From: Sacculina carcini | Lineage: Eukaryota; Arthropoda; Thecostraca; Sacculinidae | DNA length: 64,000 bases | Assembly: GCA_916048095.2 (NCBI GenBank) | Contig: OU696572.1 | Span: 6,761,954-6,825,953, forward strand | Direction of reading: 5' to 3' | In this document: positions 11,576-22,369 of the stretch, one piece after another | Position numbering within the stretch: the stretch's first letter is position 1 | Layout of the letters: each line of letters starts with the position of its first letter | The notes under the pieces: generated by a model | What the model saw: only the letters and a program-made list of their open reading frames with translations | Database searches by the model: none | What the model was told of the DNA's origin: nothing | Program-made: the position numbers and the translations under genes

Positions 11576-11911
11576 GGACTCCGTGGCGCAGTTGTTAGCA
11601 CACCCGCCTCACAAGCGGGAGGTCCGTGGTTCGAAACCCGGCGGAGCAGAATTTCAATGGGCGAATTCTACAATCCCACAGCCCCTGTCCACCCAGCAGA
11701 AAATGATGGTACCAGATATCAGTCATGAGTTGTGCCATGCATTCTGGGGAGGTGGTCCTCTCTAATACGTCTTAAGTCCTTGTGGCGCCATAGCGTGGAG
11801 AGGGTCGGTTCTGCGGTGACAGCGAGCTGCACGGGGAACGCCTGTGTGTTCATAAGCTTCGGCTTCTTCCCGTGTAGCAACTGCCACTTAGGCATTAACC
11901 TTTAACCTTTA
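11576..11911 (+). mobile_element. tRNA-Val-derived SINE, full length
   Basis: The head, about 11576-11650, folds as a tRNA: A box TGGCGCAGTTGTTAGC, a perfect anticodon stem CCCGC/GCGGG with loop CTCACAA (anticodon CAC, Val), and B box GGTTCGAAACC. The unrelated body runs to about 11890 and ends in AACCTTT repeats. Copies at 17446-17740 and 31005-31338 share head, body and tail, so this is a SINE and not a tRNA gene. Confidence 0.93.
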
Positions 11912-12177
11912 ACTCTTGTTCCTAAGTCCTATCTGTTCCAATGCTCTCTACCCGGTGTTCTATCTCCAAGGTTCTATATCCTATTCTCCTATTCTTCTAT
12001 GTTCTATCCTCTGGTGTGTTCCTATATTCTGTTCCGTTCTGCCCGAATGGTGAAACCACTTCTTATATACGGCTAACTAACGCCGCCTACTACACTCTCC
12101 AGCTCCAAGCTGGGCACAGCCTCATTAATTGCGGACAGCGAGGTCAGCACAATGCACTACAACAAGTACGTGCCTTA

Positions 12178-12400
12178 ATCTACTGTGGTTGCAGTGATTT
12201 ATGTGTTTATGTATGTGTGCAACCAGTGATGTGCTTTCTGTTTCTAACCTACTGTGATTGCAATGATGTATGCGTTTTCGTGTGTACGTGCGTGCGACCA
12301 ATGCTTTGCTTCTCTGTTCCTAACCTACTGTGGTGACAGTGAAAGTGTTTATGTGTGTGCACAACATACGCTCAACTTTATATCCCTAACTGAATGTTGT
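12178..12400 (+). repeat. three imperfect tandem copies, about 70 bases each
   Basis: Each copy begins CCTACTGTGRTTGCAGTG-like and runs through TATGTGTGTGC and ...TTTCTGTTTCTAA. Copies start near 12178, 12249 and 12324. No coding meaning. Confidence 0.7.
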
Positions 12401-12587
12401 CATACAGGTACACAATGCACAACGCACAATACACAATGCGCAAAACAATAAATGAGTACTAAATGAAGTTATAAGAGTACAATTTATATATAACACCGCA
12501 TTAAATATATAGATTCTTACAGGTTGGTACATTTTGGGGAATTTTAACCCCTCCAAGTCCACTCTTAGCGCCGCCGCTGCTCGAAAG

Positions 12588-13064
12588 TCTTGAAAAACCG
12601 ACATGAACGCATATTTCCATTATTTGACCATTTCTTATTTTGTGTGGTAAATTTCGTGCGATGAACCTATTTCCTCTAAAACATGGAGTTGGTGCCATCT
12701 GTGCGTTCTCCGGCAGTGATCTATAGTTAGATCAGTGAATGTAAGTCTCTCCTATACATAACTTGTAATTATTTGAGCATTGAAATGTGTTGTGAAGGAG
12801 TATGAGGCAATAAATGAATTATTAAAACCAATTTTTCTACTCGAGGTCGTGTGTCTACCCTGTGGGTCAACAAAGATATCCACTGAAGAAAGTGTAAAAT
12901 GGTCTAATTCAATGCTCTATTAGGGCAAGTTAAAAATTCTAAAGTAATGATTTAACATAAAATACCTTGTGTACAAGGTCGAAATATTATATAAAATGAA
13001 GTATATGGAATTTTTTTTTAAGGTCACTGCTGTATATGCGGCGTATGGGTTGTATATGGGTTAC
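12588..13064. other. unassigned AT-rich sequence
   Basis: No gene or repeat recognised, apart from a second GGCGTATGGGT terminus-like string at 13040-13050, just outside the piggyBac left end, which could be the end of another copy. Confidence 0.4.
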
Positions 13065-13080
13065 CCCATATTCGCCGCTC

Positions 13081-14604
13081 GTTGCGAAAACGCAACGCCC
13101 GATATACTGTAACATATTTGAGCATGCACATAATTGTATCGCTATCACCGAAGCCATCTCACTGTCATTAGTTTGCAAGACTTGGACAGAACAGGGCGTG
13201 TATTTGTTGTTGTCATATTGATAATATATCAAGTGGTATACAGTGTTAAACTTGAGCAAGTTTTTGGCTATGGATGAACTCCCGGAAAAAACGGTATATA
13301 TAAAAAATTAAAAATTGCATTGATTTATATTTGGTAGTTTGTCGTAGCATATTGAATTGTCAACAAGACTGAAAATATTGCATGGGCAATTCGCAACCAG
13401 AAATACTATCAATATCAGTTTGGAAATATAATTTGTTCATTGTTGCGCAAACGCAACGAGCGGCATTTTCAACCCAGCAAGCTGTTGCGGAAACGCAACG
13501 AGCGGTATCTCTTCCCAGTCAGTTGATGGTCTATCACATCTGGTTCAAGTTCTGTCGTTCATGAATTGCATGATTCCATTTTGAAAGGTGTGCATAACTA
13601 TGCTTGAATTGTTTTGTGATTTAGAACTGATGATAATTTACAAATTGGTACATTCATATTTTGAATATAAATTGGTCACATGGTGCCACTGGTATTCCAC
13701 TCGCGGATCGATCTGATAAGTGCACACTAACAAGCGCCAATGCCTTCGGGAAATAATATCGAAGCAGTGTAGAATTGTTTTTAGATGATGAAGTCAATAT
13801 CGTTGTAACACACTGGAATGACAACGGAGTAGTGACTATGGTCTCCAGTGAGAATCGTGTTCTTCCTTTCGCAAAAACTGAGAAGCGAAAACAAAGAAGA
13901 GAATACACGTGAGTATGCCCAATATGATAAAGAAGTATAATTCGTACCTGGGAGGAGTTGATCATCTGGATCAGAATGTTGCCAAATATAGAGCCTCAAT
14001 CAGTGGCAACAAGTGGTAGATTTCGATTTTATGTTACCTTTTACATGTCTGTATGAATAATGCGTGGTTGTTTGGGAGAAAGTGCATATATACCGAAGAT
14101 TGGCTCTCATTCACAAGATCCAGGACTGGCTAAAGACCTATGTAAGACGAGGGAAGAATCCTCTGAGAGCAAGTGTCATACTGAATAGTGTCAGCTCATT
14201 TGAAGACTTGCTTTACGATAATGTAGGTCATGTCATTGTGAAGACAATCTCTGTTTCTCGCCGCAGATGCTGTCAATGCTGGAGCCAAACTGTGCACCCG
14301 TGCAAAACATGTTAGGTACATTTACATACCAAGTGTTTCATTGAGTTTCACACGCATCAATAACGTGTAATATATGTGTATTTTCAAGTGTTTTTATCGA
14401 AAGGAGAATACATGACTGATCCTTAGCTATTCTGGATTTGTTGTATGAGATTTTATTGTTGAATAATTGATAAATTACGATATATATCGTCATTTTATGA
14501 CACCAACTTAAGTGAGCATCAGACAATGCAAAATTTCATTACCGGTTATTGTGTTTCCATAACATTGCCGTGGATCCGTGTGCCACTCGTCGCGTTTTCG
14601 CAAC
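13081..14604. repeat. four copies of palindrome GTTGCGNAAACGCAAC
   Basis: Exact positions 13081-13096, 13442-13457, 13484-13499 and, with one mismatch and in the other orientation, 14589-14604. Three are joined to GAGCGG or CGCTC-like flanks. They lie inside the piggyBac ends, where transposase-binding repeats would be expected; that role is inferred. Confidence 0.8.
13770..14361 (+). pseudogene. piggyBac transposase C-terminal half
   Basis: LDDEVNIVVTHWNDNGVVTMVS corresponds to the segment before the catalytic core's end, followed by KTEKRKQRREYT, then KKYNSYLGGVDHLDQNVAKYRAS (the YN-MGGVD-D-N motif, 13930-13990), MNNAWLFGRK, and the cysteine-rich tail RRRCCQCWSQTVHPCKTC plus KCFIEFHTH (14258-14355). 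In-frame stops and frame changes occur near 13905, 14019 and 14313, so it is inactive. The N-terminal half is missing or unrecognisable. Confidence 0.82.
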
Positions 14605-14824
14605 ACAATATTTTTTCACGTTTCCTCTAATATGCATCACTTTAAATCTATTCTGGAAGCGTTTTTTTGTTGAATTGGCCATTATTGACCAAATATTTTC
14701 GATGCGGGCAACTTGCAAAACTTATATTTTTCTCGGCTTATATGGGTTAATAGTTTAACCACCACACACTGAATCTACCAATCTTATCATTTTCCCACTG
14801 CAAATGTCCAAAAATCTAAACTTT

Positions 14825-15115
14825 GTTCAGCTCAATGCTGAGCACTTGTGGCACCCCAATGGTGACCATATCTGTTCAGCCCAAAGCTGAACACTTGATA
14901 GTATCCCAATGGTGTCCTCCGATCTATCCACGCTGAGAACTCGTTGACATTCCAATGATTACCACCAATCAGCACATTTACTCGCTGCAAATGTCCAAAA
15001 GCGTTATTTGTTCAACCCAATGCTGGACACTTGATGCCACCTCGATGGTGACTACCAATGAACAAGATGAACACTTGATGGCACCCAAATTGTAATCACA
15101 AATTTGACCAATATC
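14825..15115. repeat. degenerate tandem repeat, about 50-60 bases per unit
   Basis: Recurring TTCAGCYCAAWGCTGARCACTTG followed by CCCAATGGTGACCA. Units near 14827, 14876, 14930 (poor), 15010 and 15063. No function inferred. Confidence 0.6.
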
Positions 15116-15279
15116 TCATCAGCTTCTTGATCAGCATCGATACGAATCTCAGCGCATCGCCGACTCCTTTTCCGGCATCAGGTATTCAGATCGAAGAACC
15201 GCATATGTGAATGACTTCAAACGAGGATTTCAAATGTGGCAGCCACATTTACTATTTGATTGTATACTATTTAATTGAA

Positions 15280-15880
15280 TTTATGAGTTTTTCGGATAAA
15301 ACAGGCATATTATCGCAAGTATTTATGCTTAAAGTCTGATGCAAGATCAAATGTTGTGCCAGAAAAGTGAAAGATTATTTATCAGTTTAATTTTTGTAGA
15401 AGCAAGTGACCAGTGGCTACAATTGTTTTCATCACTAAGTTGCCTCTAAACAACCCTAAGCGCGCCCCTTAAACACCAATTATCATCATCATCATAAGTT
15501 GCCTCTAAAAGCTTAAATATTTGTCTAGATCATTGGCTCGTAACCGGGGGTGCGAGACTGGTTCTCAAGGGGTGCTAGGACTTCTGTGAAAATTCCAGGA
15601 AATTTCGTGTATTATCTATGTTTTATATTTTTTCTTTTTTCTTTATCTTGTATCTATGTATATGATCTGTTTTATCTTTTTATATAGCTCTTAAGAATTC
15701 AAAGGGAATATAACTGACTGCTGATTTGAAAAAGGTACGAACATTGAAAATGGTTGAGAACCACTGGTCTAGATCGTATTAAACTTGCTTACTAGCGTTT
15801 ATCAAGCTCAGTCCTATCCAAATATAGTATTTATATTACCATATTAATTTTCGGCATTAATAGGTTAAGAAGTAGGGAAT
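15280..15880 (+). repeat. dispersed repeat, paralogue at 43440-43690
   Basis: Blocks such as TTGCCTCTAAA...AAATATTT...TCTAGA and TTTATCAAGCT..AGT.CTATCC occur in the same order at 43440-43690. The present copy carries two insertions that the other lacks: a 236-base MITE and a short segment at 15452-15495 flanked by the direct repeat TAAGTTGCCTCTAAA (15437-15451 and 15496-15510). Confidence 0.65.
15531..15766. mobile_element. hAT MITE with 8-base target duplication
   Basis: Ends CATTGGCTCGTAACC (left, worn) and complement of GGTTGAGAACCACTG (right) are hAT-type inverted repeats; GTCTAGAT flanks both sides exactly (15523-15530, 15767-15774). The related sequence near 43590 has a single TCTAGA and no insert, an empty site. 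Confidence 0.88.
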
Positions 15881-15938
15881 CAGAGAAGAGTGATTACGGA
15901 TCACTGTTCTGGACTGTTTTGCCTCGCTTTATTGACAG

Positions 15939-16055
15939 GTCGAAGTTGGGACACAATGCGGCGCTGCTACAACTGCCGATTGGTCTCGAGGCCGATTTTT
16001 CGGGCATTGTCGATGTGATCGAACTTAAGGCGTTATATTTCACCGGCGAGTGCGG
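15939..16055 (+). CDS. GFM1: GFM1 exon A (mitochondrial elongation factor G1)
   Basis: GFM1 is the mitochondrial translocase EF-G1, a GTPase that moves tRNA and mRNA on the mitoribosome. This 117-base exon follows acceptor ATTGACAG and ends before donor GTGAGC. The first base completes an Arg codon; then [34 protein letters not shown] and TGECG follow, matching the segment after the NKLDR motif of the G domain (about residue 200 of some 750). It ends two bases into a Gly codon, completed by exon B. Earlier exons, including the P-loop, were not found in 1-15938. The exon is GC-rich against AT-rich introns. Confidence 0.93.
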
Positions 16056-17007
16056 GTGAGCATTGTGTGTACAAATGCATGTGTCCGTGTGTTTAATGTG
16101 TATGTGTTCATTTTTTCTTGTAATTGTCGTATATCAGCTGGATGGGGAAATATCTGGAGTGTATATGCATCGACTTAATCACCAGGATGGGTGGGGATTT
16201 TATTGATAATCGTGTAGTGAAATTCAATGTGCATCACAATGCATGTTTCTGCTTGAGGTGTGACTGCGTTTGATTTTTCAATTGTTTTATTTGTTGATAA
16301 CGATGACCTGATTTGACGGTGAGAAGTGAATTGCCGGGGGTAAGAGTGAGCCGCCAGTAGGGCTGGGCAGGAATCGTGAAAATTGATACTCACGATTCCG
16401 GTTTTGTAGGTCAGTGGAACCGGTTCCGGAAGCGGTTCCACTTTGATGAAAAAAGTGATACTTTCTGTGCGCATAGGTCAGGACCCATCAATTATTCAAA
16501 ACTCATCATCATCATCACCCATCATAAATAATTACACAGGGGACATTTTTTCGAATTTTCCGCGGCATGGTTTTTTTCACACATTCTTACGTATTTTGGT
16601 CTGCTGAATCCAAATCTGAACTCGGTTTAGCTCTGCATGCTCCAGTTAATGCAATTTTGACTTTTTGATCCAGTGGAAAACCCCAATTTGTTCATTGTTG
16701 TCACATTGGCACATTACCTGCGATGCTTATACTGGCTAACCGACAAGTGATTTGATGCTTAAATGTTTTAATATATTGTTATGTGGCTTACGATGACAGA
16801 GAGTGAGATACTGTGTATGAGTGAATATGTGAACCTATAAGTGTGCTTATGTTTGTGTGAGGATTTTCCTGTATGATTGTGGGCTTGCAAATTGTACATG
16901 TCCTCCGACAGTGTGTGTGCGTGTGTGTGTGAGTGTGTGTATGTATGCCCTCTGTGATTGAAAACTTATTGACCTACTGGAATACCACGTGCACAACTGG
17001 ACAATTT
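16056..17007. other. GFM1 intron A, first part
   Basis: AT-rich; (GT)n-like stretch near 16905-16945. GAATCGTGAAAATTGATACTCACGATTCC at 16370-16399 is an imperfect inverted repeat. No coding similarity recognised. Confidence 0.5.
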
Positions 17008-18090
17008 GTGTGGACCTCCAAATAGTCTATTTCCTTCTAGGTCACAAAGAGGATTTACGAAGTACCCCTGCTATCTTTGCATGTGGGACAGTAGAGCTAG
17101 AGACAAGCACTGTATGCAGAAGGAATGACCCACGCATGAGATTCTGAAAGCAGACATACCAAATATTGTCAACGATCCAATTGTCAGTCGAGAAAATATA
17201 CCTACTCGCCTTCATATCAAGCTGGGATTGATGAAACAATTTGTGAAGGCGTTGAATCCTGAAGGTGAATGTTTCCAACACACATTTTCTATGCTCCCTA
17301 GTTTGTCACTCGAGAAGATCAAGGGATATGTTTTTGATGGACCACAGATTCGTGCACTTGTGCGTGATCAAGAATTTGTCATAAAGGTGAATGACAAGAA
17401 AAAGACTGCATGACTTGCATTTGTGACTGTGTTAAAAGTTATTGCTTAAAAGCCTAAGTTACAGCTACTACACGGGAAGAAGCCGAAGCTTATGAACACA
17501 GATGTGCCCCGTGTAGCTCGCTGCCACCGCAGAGCCACCATCCGTGCTATGACGCCACAAGGACGGAAGGCGTATCAGAGAGGGCCACCTCCCCACAATG
17601 CATGGTACAACACCTTACTGATATCTGGTAACCATTTACTGCTGGGTGGACAGGGGCTGTTGGATGATAAAATTCACCCAAAGAAATTATCCTTCGCCGG
17701 TATTCGAGCCACGGACCACCCGCTTAGTGATAGCAAAGTTTCTCGGTAACAAAACAGCTCACAACTATGAAACCCTTGTAGCGAGTATGTTGTCAACCTT
17801 TTGTGACTTTGGTTATAACATGAATGTCCAACTCCATAACTTGTACAGTCATCTTAATATATTCCCTCATAATCTAGGAGCTGTAAGTGACGAGTAAGGT
17901 GAGCGGTTCCTTCAGGACCTGACGACCATGCAAGAACGTTGTCAAAGGAGATGGGACAAACATATGATTGCAGATTACTGCTGGAAAATCAAACGCAAAT
18001 GTCCTGAGAATCTCCACAAAAGCAAAAGCTAAAAGTCCTAATCCATGCCCACTTAAATAGCAATCGGGCTTTGTCTCCTCATAAAAGCAA
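17008..18090 (+). pseudogene. decayed member of an unnamed dispersed invertebrate protein family, split by a SINE
   Basis: Readable blocks: VDLQIVYFLLG, then (after one shift) FTKYPCYLCMWDSRA, IPTRLHIKLGLMKQFVKALN, SLEKIKGYVFDGPQIRALV; after the SINE, FLGNKTAHNYETLVASML, YSHLNIFPHNLGAVSDE, GERFLQDLTTMQERCQ and MIADYCWKIKRKCPE. From general knowledge this block order (KYPC-LC-WDSRA; HIKLGLMK; FDGPQIR; FLGN; GERFHQD-like; DYCW) is a repeated, transposon-associated hypothetical protein found in many copies in cnidarians and insects; no function is established. In-frame stops (for example near 17412 and 17896) show decay. The 5' half is absent. Confidence 0.72.
17446..17740 (-). mobile_element. 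tRNA-Val-derived SINE, 5' truncated and diverged
   Basis: Same body as 11576-11911 in reverse; the B-box complement survives (TATTCGAGCC) but the A box is lost at the right end. It interrupts the pseudogene between LKVIA and FLGN. Confidence 0.88.
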
Positions 18091-18469
18091 GTGCCATCAT
18101 TTTTACCAGTATAATATAGAGTAAGCACTGTATATTTTTTGATTAGCTTCAAATTGTGATATTGAATAAGTTAACACTATCTTGCATTTACTTTGTTTTT
18201 GCCTAGCTATTTTAAATATCTTTATAATATAATTTAAAACATATTTTATTATACACTACAACGTCAATGTTATGATGACAAACCTGGGTGATTATTAAAT
18301 ACGTTTATTGCAACAAAACTAGAGCATTGAGAAAAAAACTAAACACCAGATATGAAATTAGCGTGAAAAGGTGTACCATATTCATTGTTTGATATAAATG
18401 CCGCAAAAATTTGTTTCCCTGTGTTATCAATTTTATTTTGGTGGGGCTCCTCACATACTCACCCATCAC

Positions 18470-20237
18470 CTGTTACAACAGTCACGATGATGACTGCACG
18501 ATGATTTCCACTGCCCCTTTCGTTTTGATCTTTTTTCTTCATCAATGAAACACTTCCACCATTCATGCATCGTAGCCGAATCAGTCTACACTTCCAACTT
18601 CTTTAAGCTCCATTTCAACGCCACATTCACGCTCTTCATTACTGCTTCTCGTTCCGCCACGTTTATATGCCCGATGTCGTCCTTCTTCCGAAGCCATGCA
18701 CCGTCTTCCACAATCACTCCACCAATCTCCAAAACCTCCCAAGTGCAAGGTTACTTGCATCGCACCACACCACTCCGTCTCTATTCTGCTTCACGCTCCA
18801 TACACCTTTCACAGTAGCATTCTCTCACTGAAGCAACCACCTCTTTGAGGCTTTCCACCTTGCTCGGATCAACTTTATCCGCGCTACCTTCCTCTCGGCG
18901 CTATATATAACTACAAGCCCTCATGAGCCATTCTGCCACCGGATAATGGCCGACTAGTGTGCCACAAATAGAAAATATTTCACGTCTGGTTAGTTGTTCG
19001 CCAACTTCAGGCACATCGTTCCCTCTGTGAAACATCATCCCACCATCAACACTCCTTTCCAGCTTCAAACCCAACGCAGATCCTCCAACTAGCGGCTCGG
19101 GAGACTTGGTCTCAAACCCAAAACGCGCCAGATGGCTGATGTCATCGGCTGTATTTGTGATAGTTCCATCGACTAAGATGTGGTCGATGTAATAATACGT
19201 TGATGCGCGTATCTTATCATATTTGCTTAGCAACGTTTTCAATATTTTAGACATTATCTTGGCGCAGAACACAATCCAAACCCACCCTCGTAAAGCAGTA
19301 CGTTTTCCCTTTATGGTTGATCAGCTGATATTGCCATAAGTCCTTCAGTACATACACTCTTAAATACGCCGCCTTCAAATCATCAATCGCGGTACGTCTC
19401 TCCACTTGGCGCCACCTCTTGAACATATGGTTACATACGTCCGTTACATCCTTTCCAGTATGACAAGGGACAAACTCGTTCAGCTCTCTAAAGTCGAGCA
19501 TTGCTCAGGCCTTTCCTTTAATCACCTGTACGACGGTCATGAGTAGGATGATACCTTCATTCACATCTTCCTTCCACAGCACGAGGATGCCATCCTGTAT
19601 CCACCTCTCTACTTCAGCATCAAACTTATTGCCAACCTTGTATAATGCTCGCCTGTAGTACCAGGTAAAATTCTTGAGATTCGGCGGCCGGTTCTTCCAC
19701 ATGTACTCAACCACTCACTTCTCACCATCAAACTCTGCGACAAAGTCTTTATCAACAATTCTACACGGGGCTTCCCTCGCGTCACCTCTCTGGTCCTATT
19801 CCCTGTCACAGCCGACACAGATATGTCCTGACATTTTTCTATTTACCATAATTCAACAGCCACTCGTTCGCTGAACCCATTTACGAAGGCCATTTTTACC
19901 GACGATTCGAGTCCTTCGCCAGGCCATCCCACTAGAACCGCTATCCGCCTGATGTTTTTAGCGTACACGTTAACTTGTTCCCCATTCCAGCGAATATTCG
20001 TGAACCCGCGATATGCATCGAACGAATTTAACGCGAATGCCTTTTCAGTCTCTTCGATTTTTACTGCATCCTTCTGGTCAACTTCATTCATTCCAAGAAT
20101 AGCGGTAAGAAACTGGCCAGGTCATTTATATCTCTCAACTCTGCTACAAGTTTTACTTTTTTCACCCAAGCTACAACATGGCCAGTCCCATAAAAACTTA
20201 TTAACATATCACTAACCATTTTCACTTTCTCAGCCAT
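18470..20237 (-). pseudogene. gypsy-like gag-pol, internally deleted
   Basis: Minus strand from ATG 20237. Gag: MAEKVKMVSDMLISFYGTG, HVVAWVKKVKLVAEL, FALNSFDAYRGF, NVYAKNIRRIAVLVGW, to about 19843. The zinc knuckle and protease are not seen. RT: FTWYYRRALYKVG, AEVERWIQDGILV, MLDFRELNEFVPC, IDDLKAAYLRVYV, the box YIDHILVD (expected YIDD, so one catalytic Asp is His) near 19175, then REIFSICGTLVGHYPVAEWL. RNase H: EVLEIGGVIVEDGAWLR, DDIGHINVAEREAV and TDSATMHEWW, down to about 18470. Frameshifts occur near 19500, 19260 and 18900. Flanking LTRs were not identified. Confidence 0.8.
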
Positions 20238-20259
20238 AATAGCCGAAATAGCTTGTGGT

Positions 20260-20968
20260 GTTACACGAAAATATATTCACCTGTCGAATACCAGCCGATC
20301 TTCTCAACGTCCACACACCCTATCCACCGTCAAACCACCCTTAACGCCCACGCCGCGCCAACCTCGTCAACTATTTCGCGAACTTCAGTTGATATGACGT
20401 CATATAAAGGAAAATAACTTGACACTGAATAATAATGCTAATTATAGATATAAAACCACATGTTCTATAGAGTAGTATGTGTTAAGTTTTTTTCTATCCC
20501 CTTGCAGTGCAATGTTTTTTCCATGCTACTGTGATATATATTTTGCATAATAATGGCAAATCAACAATCCGCTGGGGCTTATGCTGTTTTTCATTTTGAA
20601 TTGCATGTTGTGAATATATGTGTGTGACAAATGTTTAAATTGTTTACTACCATTATGCGGTGCGCAATGTACCAGAATACCCCAATGGGTTACTTATATA
20701 CAATTGGTAAATTCGTTTCAGTAAATATAATTGTAAATTTGTGGATGTGATATTTGGATGAATATTATTAATATAATGTTAGTAAATGTAAAACAATACT
20801 CCATTTTGTTTTAATAAATTTAATTTCATTTCATACTAGTGATAAAATATCTAGGTTTTCTAATTGACGTCGGTGTTTACTTTGAATACTTTGTCTATGC
20901 TATCATCCTTTGGTTGCAAATTCAACACTACTTTGTATTTTTCTGTGTGTATGCTAATGATTGGTCAG
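20260..20968. other. GFM1 intron A, last part
   Basis: AT-rich with no gene recognised. It leads into the acceptor TTGGTCAG of exon B. Confidence 0.5.
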
Positions 20969-21087
20969 TATCAACGTGGAGCAGGCGGAGGTGCCGGCAG
21001 GTTTACGTCAGTCTACTGAGGACGCGCGGCGAGAGCTGATTGAGCACGTGGCCAATGTCGACGAACAACTCGGCCTCATGTTTCTCG
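20969..21087 (+). CDS. GFM1: GFM1 exon B
   Basis: A 119-base exon after acceptor TTGGTCAG and before donor GTGAGC. It completes a Gly codon, then reads INVEQAEVPAGLRQST, EDARRELIEHVANVDEQ and LGLMFL, ending one base into a Glu codon. This matches the G-domain stretch of animal GFM1 (IPAELR...RQELIE-VAN-DEQLGE-FLEE). The open frame continues past the donor by chance into intron, so the splice site is chosen from phase and family alignment. Confidence 0.93.
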
Positions 21088-21255
21088 GTGAGCTGCAGCA
21101 GCGCTTTGTCGTACACGTACGCCCACACACATACATATGCATCAAAATTGAATCAATGTATATGAATCAAAATTTAACTTTACTCACTCACCCGGAATAA
21201 TTACGGATTTTAGGTGATAACTTAATCGGACACCATCTGTAATAATACACAGTAG

Positions 21256-21425
21256 CTTCTGCGATAACTTTTTTCAACTCGCGATAACGGTAAAATTTTA
21301 TTTTCCCCCTACCTGCGATAAACGATAAACAATAATAAATTCAAAACCCAAACTGCGATAATCGATAAACGATAAAACGATAGCGTTAAAAATGTATACT
21401 TGCGATAACAAAAGCGATACATGAT
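21256..21425. repeat. cluster of GCGATAA motifs
   Basis: Six GCGATA occurrences within 170 bases, most followed by A or AACG, with CGATAAACGATAA runs in between. It is a simple-sequence derivative with no assigned role. Confidence 0.65.
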
Positions 21426-21429
21426 AAGT

Positions 21430-22369
21430 ACCTTTTTTAGTTGAAATATTTAGCAAAAAACATACAAACTATTTTCCCGCGGTGAAAACTAATTAAACTA
21501 TACAAAAACTGATTGAACTTCGAACTGACTGAACTGACTTGAACTGACTGAACTTGATGTGATGACAGTTGAAGTTGACATTTTAAACATTTTGCAGCTG
21601 TTAATGAGTTCTCTATCATCGTGCTGACGTGTGTAGGCTGCTTCGGCGTACTTTCTATTTGTATCATCTCTGATGCCTCCAAGTATGAAGCACCAGCTGA
21701 CAGACAATGTAGAATTGATCTGATGTTCCTAGTTATGTTCGAACATAACTTCTTTTTAGTTTCGAGCTAATGTGCTCCTGTTCCGTGATTTCCACTGGTC
21801 GATAAGTGTCATCTATGTAAGATTTTTCGCAGATCGTACATGTTATTTTACAAATATCATTCTTCAGTCAACACCTTCTTGGGACCTTCTTGTCGCACAG
21901 GAACATGTAAAGCAACCGGAGTCGCATGTTTGTCGCTTTTTGAGAGGTGCAAATATTATTTAACTTGTGCGACTCGGTTAAGGAGTATGCGCTCTTTGTC
22001 TGCTAGTCCCGTTCTCCTGGTCGGTGACTAACACTGTCGCTTGTTTGTTTTTCCCAAATATGACAACTTAACATAATATTTGCTTTCGTTTTTTCAGTGT
22101 TGCCAGCATTTCTTAGTGCCCAAAGTTTTGTTTTTGGATTATATTCATGGGATATCCATTCATTTTCAGACGATTATCTATGGTTCTTAGAATTTGTTTT
22201 ATGTTCAACTAATTGGTGGATTTTCTTAACGCCATCACAAACTCGTCATATGCAACATAACTCTTTGCTTTCGTTGAGCCGTAGGATTGACATGGTGTGA
22301 AGGATTCATTGATCTCAGTTTTCATAATTAATATTAAATTTACGCATTTGAACACAACAATGGAAAAGC
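21430..22369. other. GFM1 intron B, unassigned
   Basis: Nothing coding recognised; a short GAACTGACT tandem lies near 21522-21560. Confidence 0.5.

Larger units (their letters stand above)
11234..12579. mobile_element. hAT-like non-autonomous element hosting a SINE
   Basis: The left end CAGTGACAGCGCCAGG and right end (complement) CAGCGGCGGCGCTAAG are imperfect inverted repeats. Flanks CTCGAATG (11226-11233) and CTCGAAAG (12580-12587) agree at 7 of 8 bases, as for an old 8-base hAT duplication. No transposase seen inside. A SINE sits at 11576-11911 and a short tandem array at 12178-12400. Confidence 0.65.
13065..14746 (+). mobile_element. piggyBac element, decayed, with palindromic subterminal motifs
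   Basis: Left end TTAC|CCCATATTCGCC (13061-13076) and right end, read inward, TTAA|CCCATATAAGCC (14735-14750) share CCCATATNNGCC next to TTAA or its one-base variant, as required for piggyBac. At 1.68 kb it is shorter than autonomous members. The transposase remnant lies in the right half. Four copies of a 16-base palindrome sit near the ends. Confidence 0.75.

Noticed and set aside
11576-11650. Functional tRNA-Val gene
   Set aside because: The same head plus the same non-tRNA body occurs in two other places, acceptor pairing is incomplete, so it is a SINE head.
1-15938. Upstream GFM1 exons (P-loop DSGKTT, NKLDR)
   Set aside because: Searched by eye on both strands without finding either motif; they are likely outside the window.
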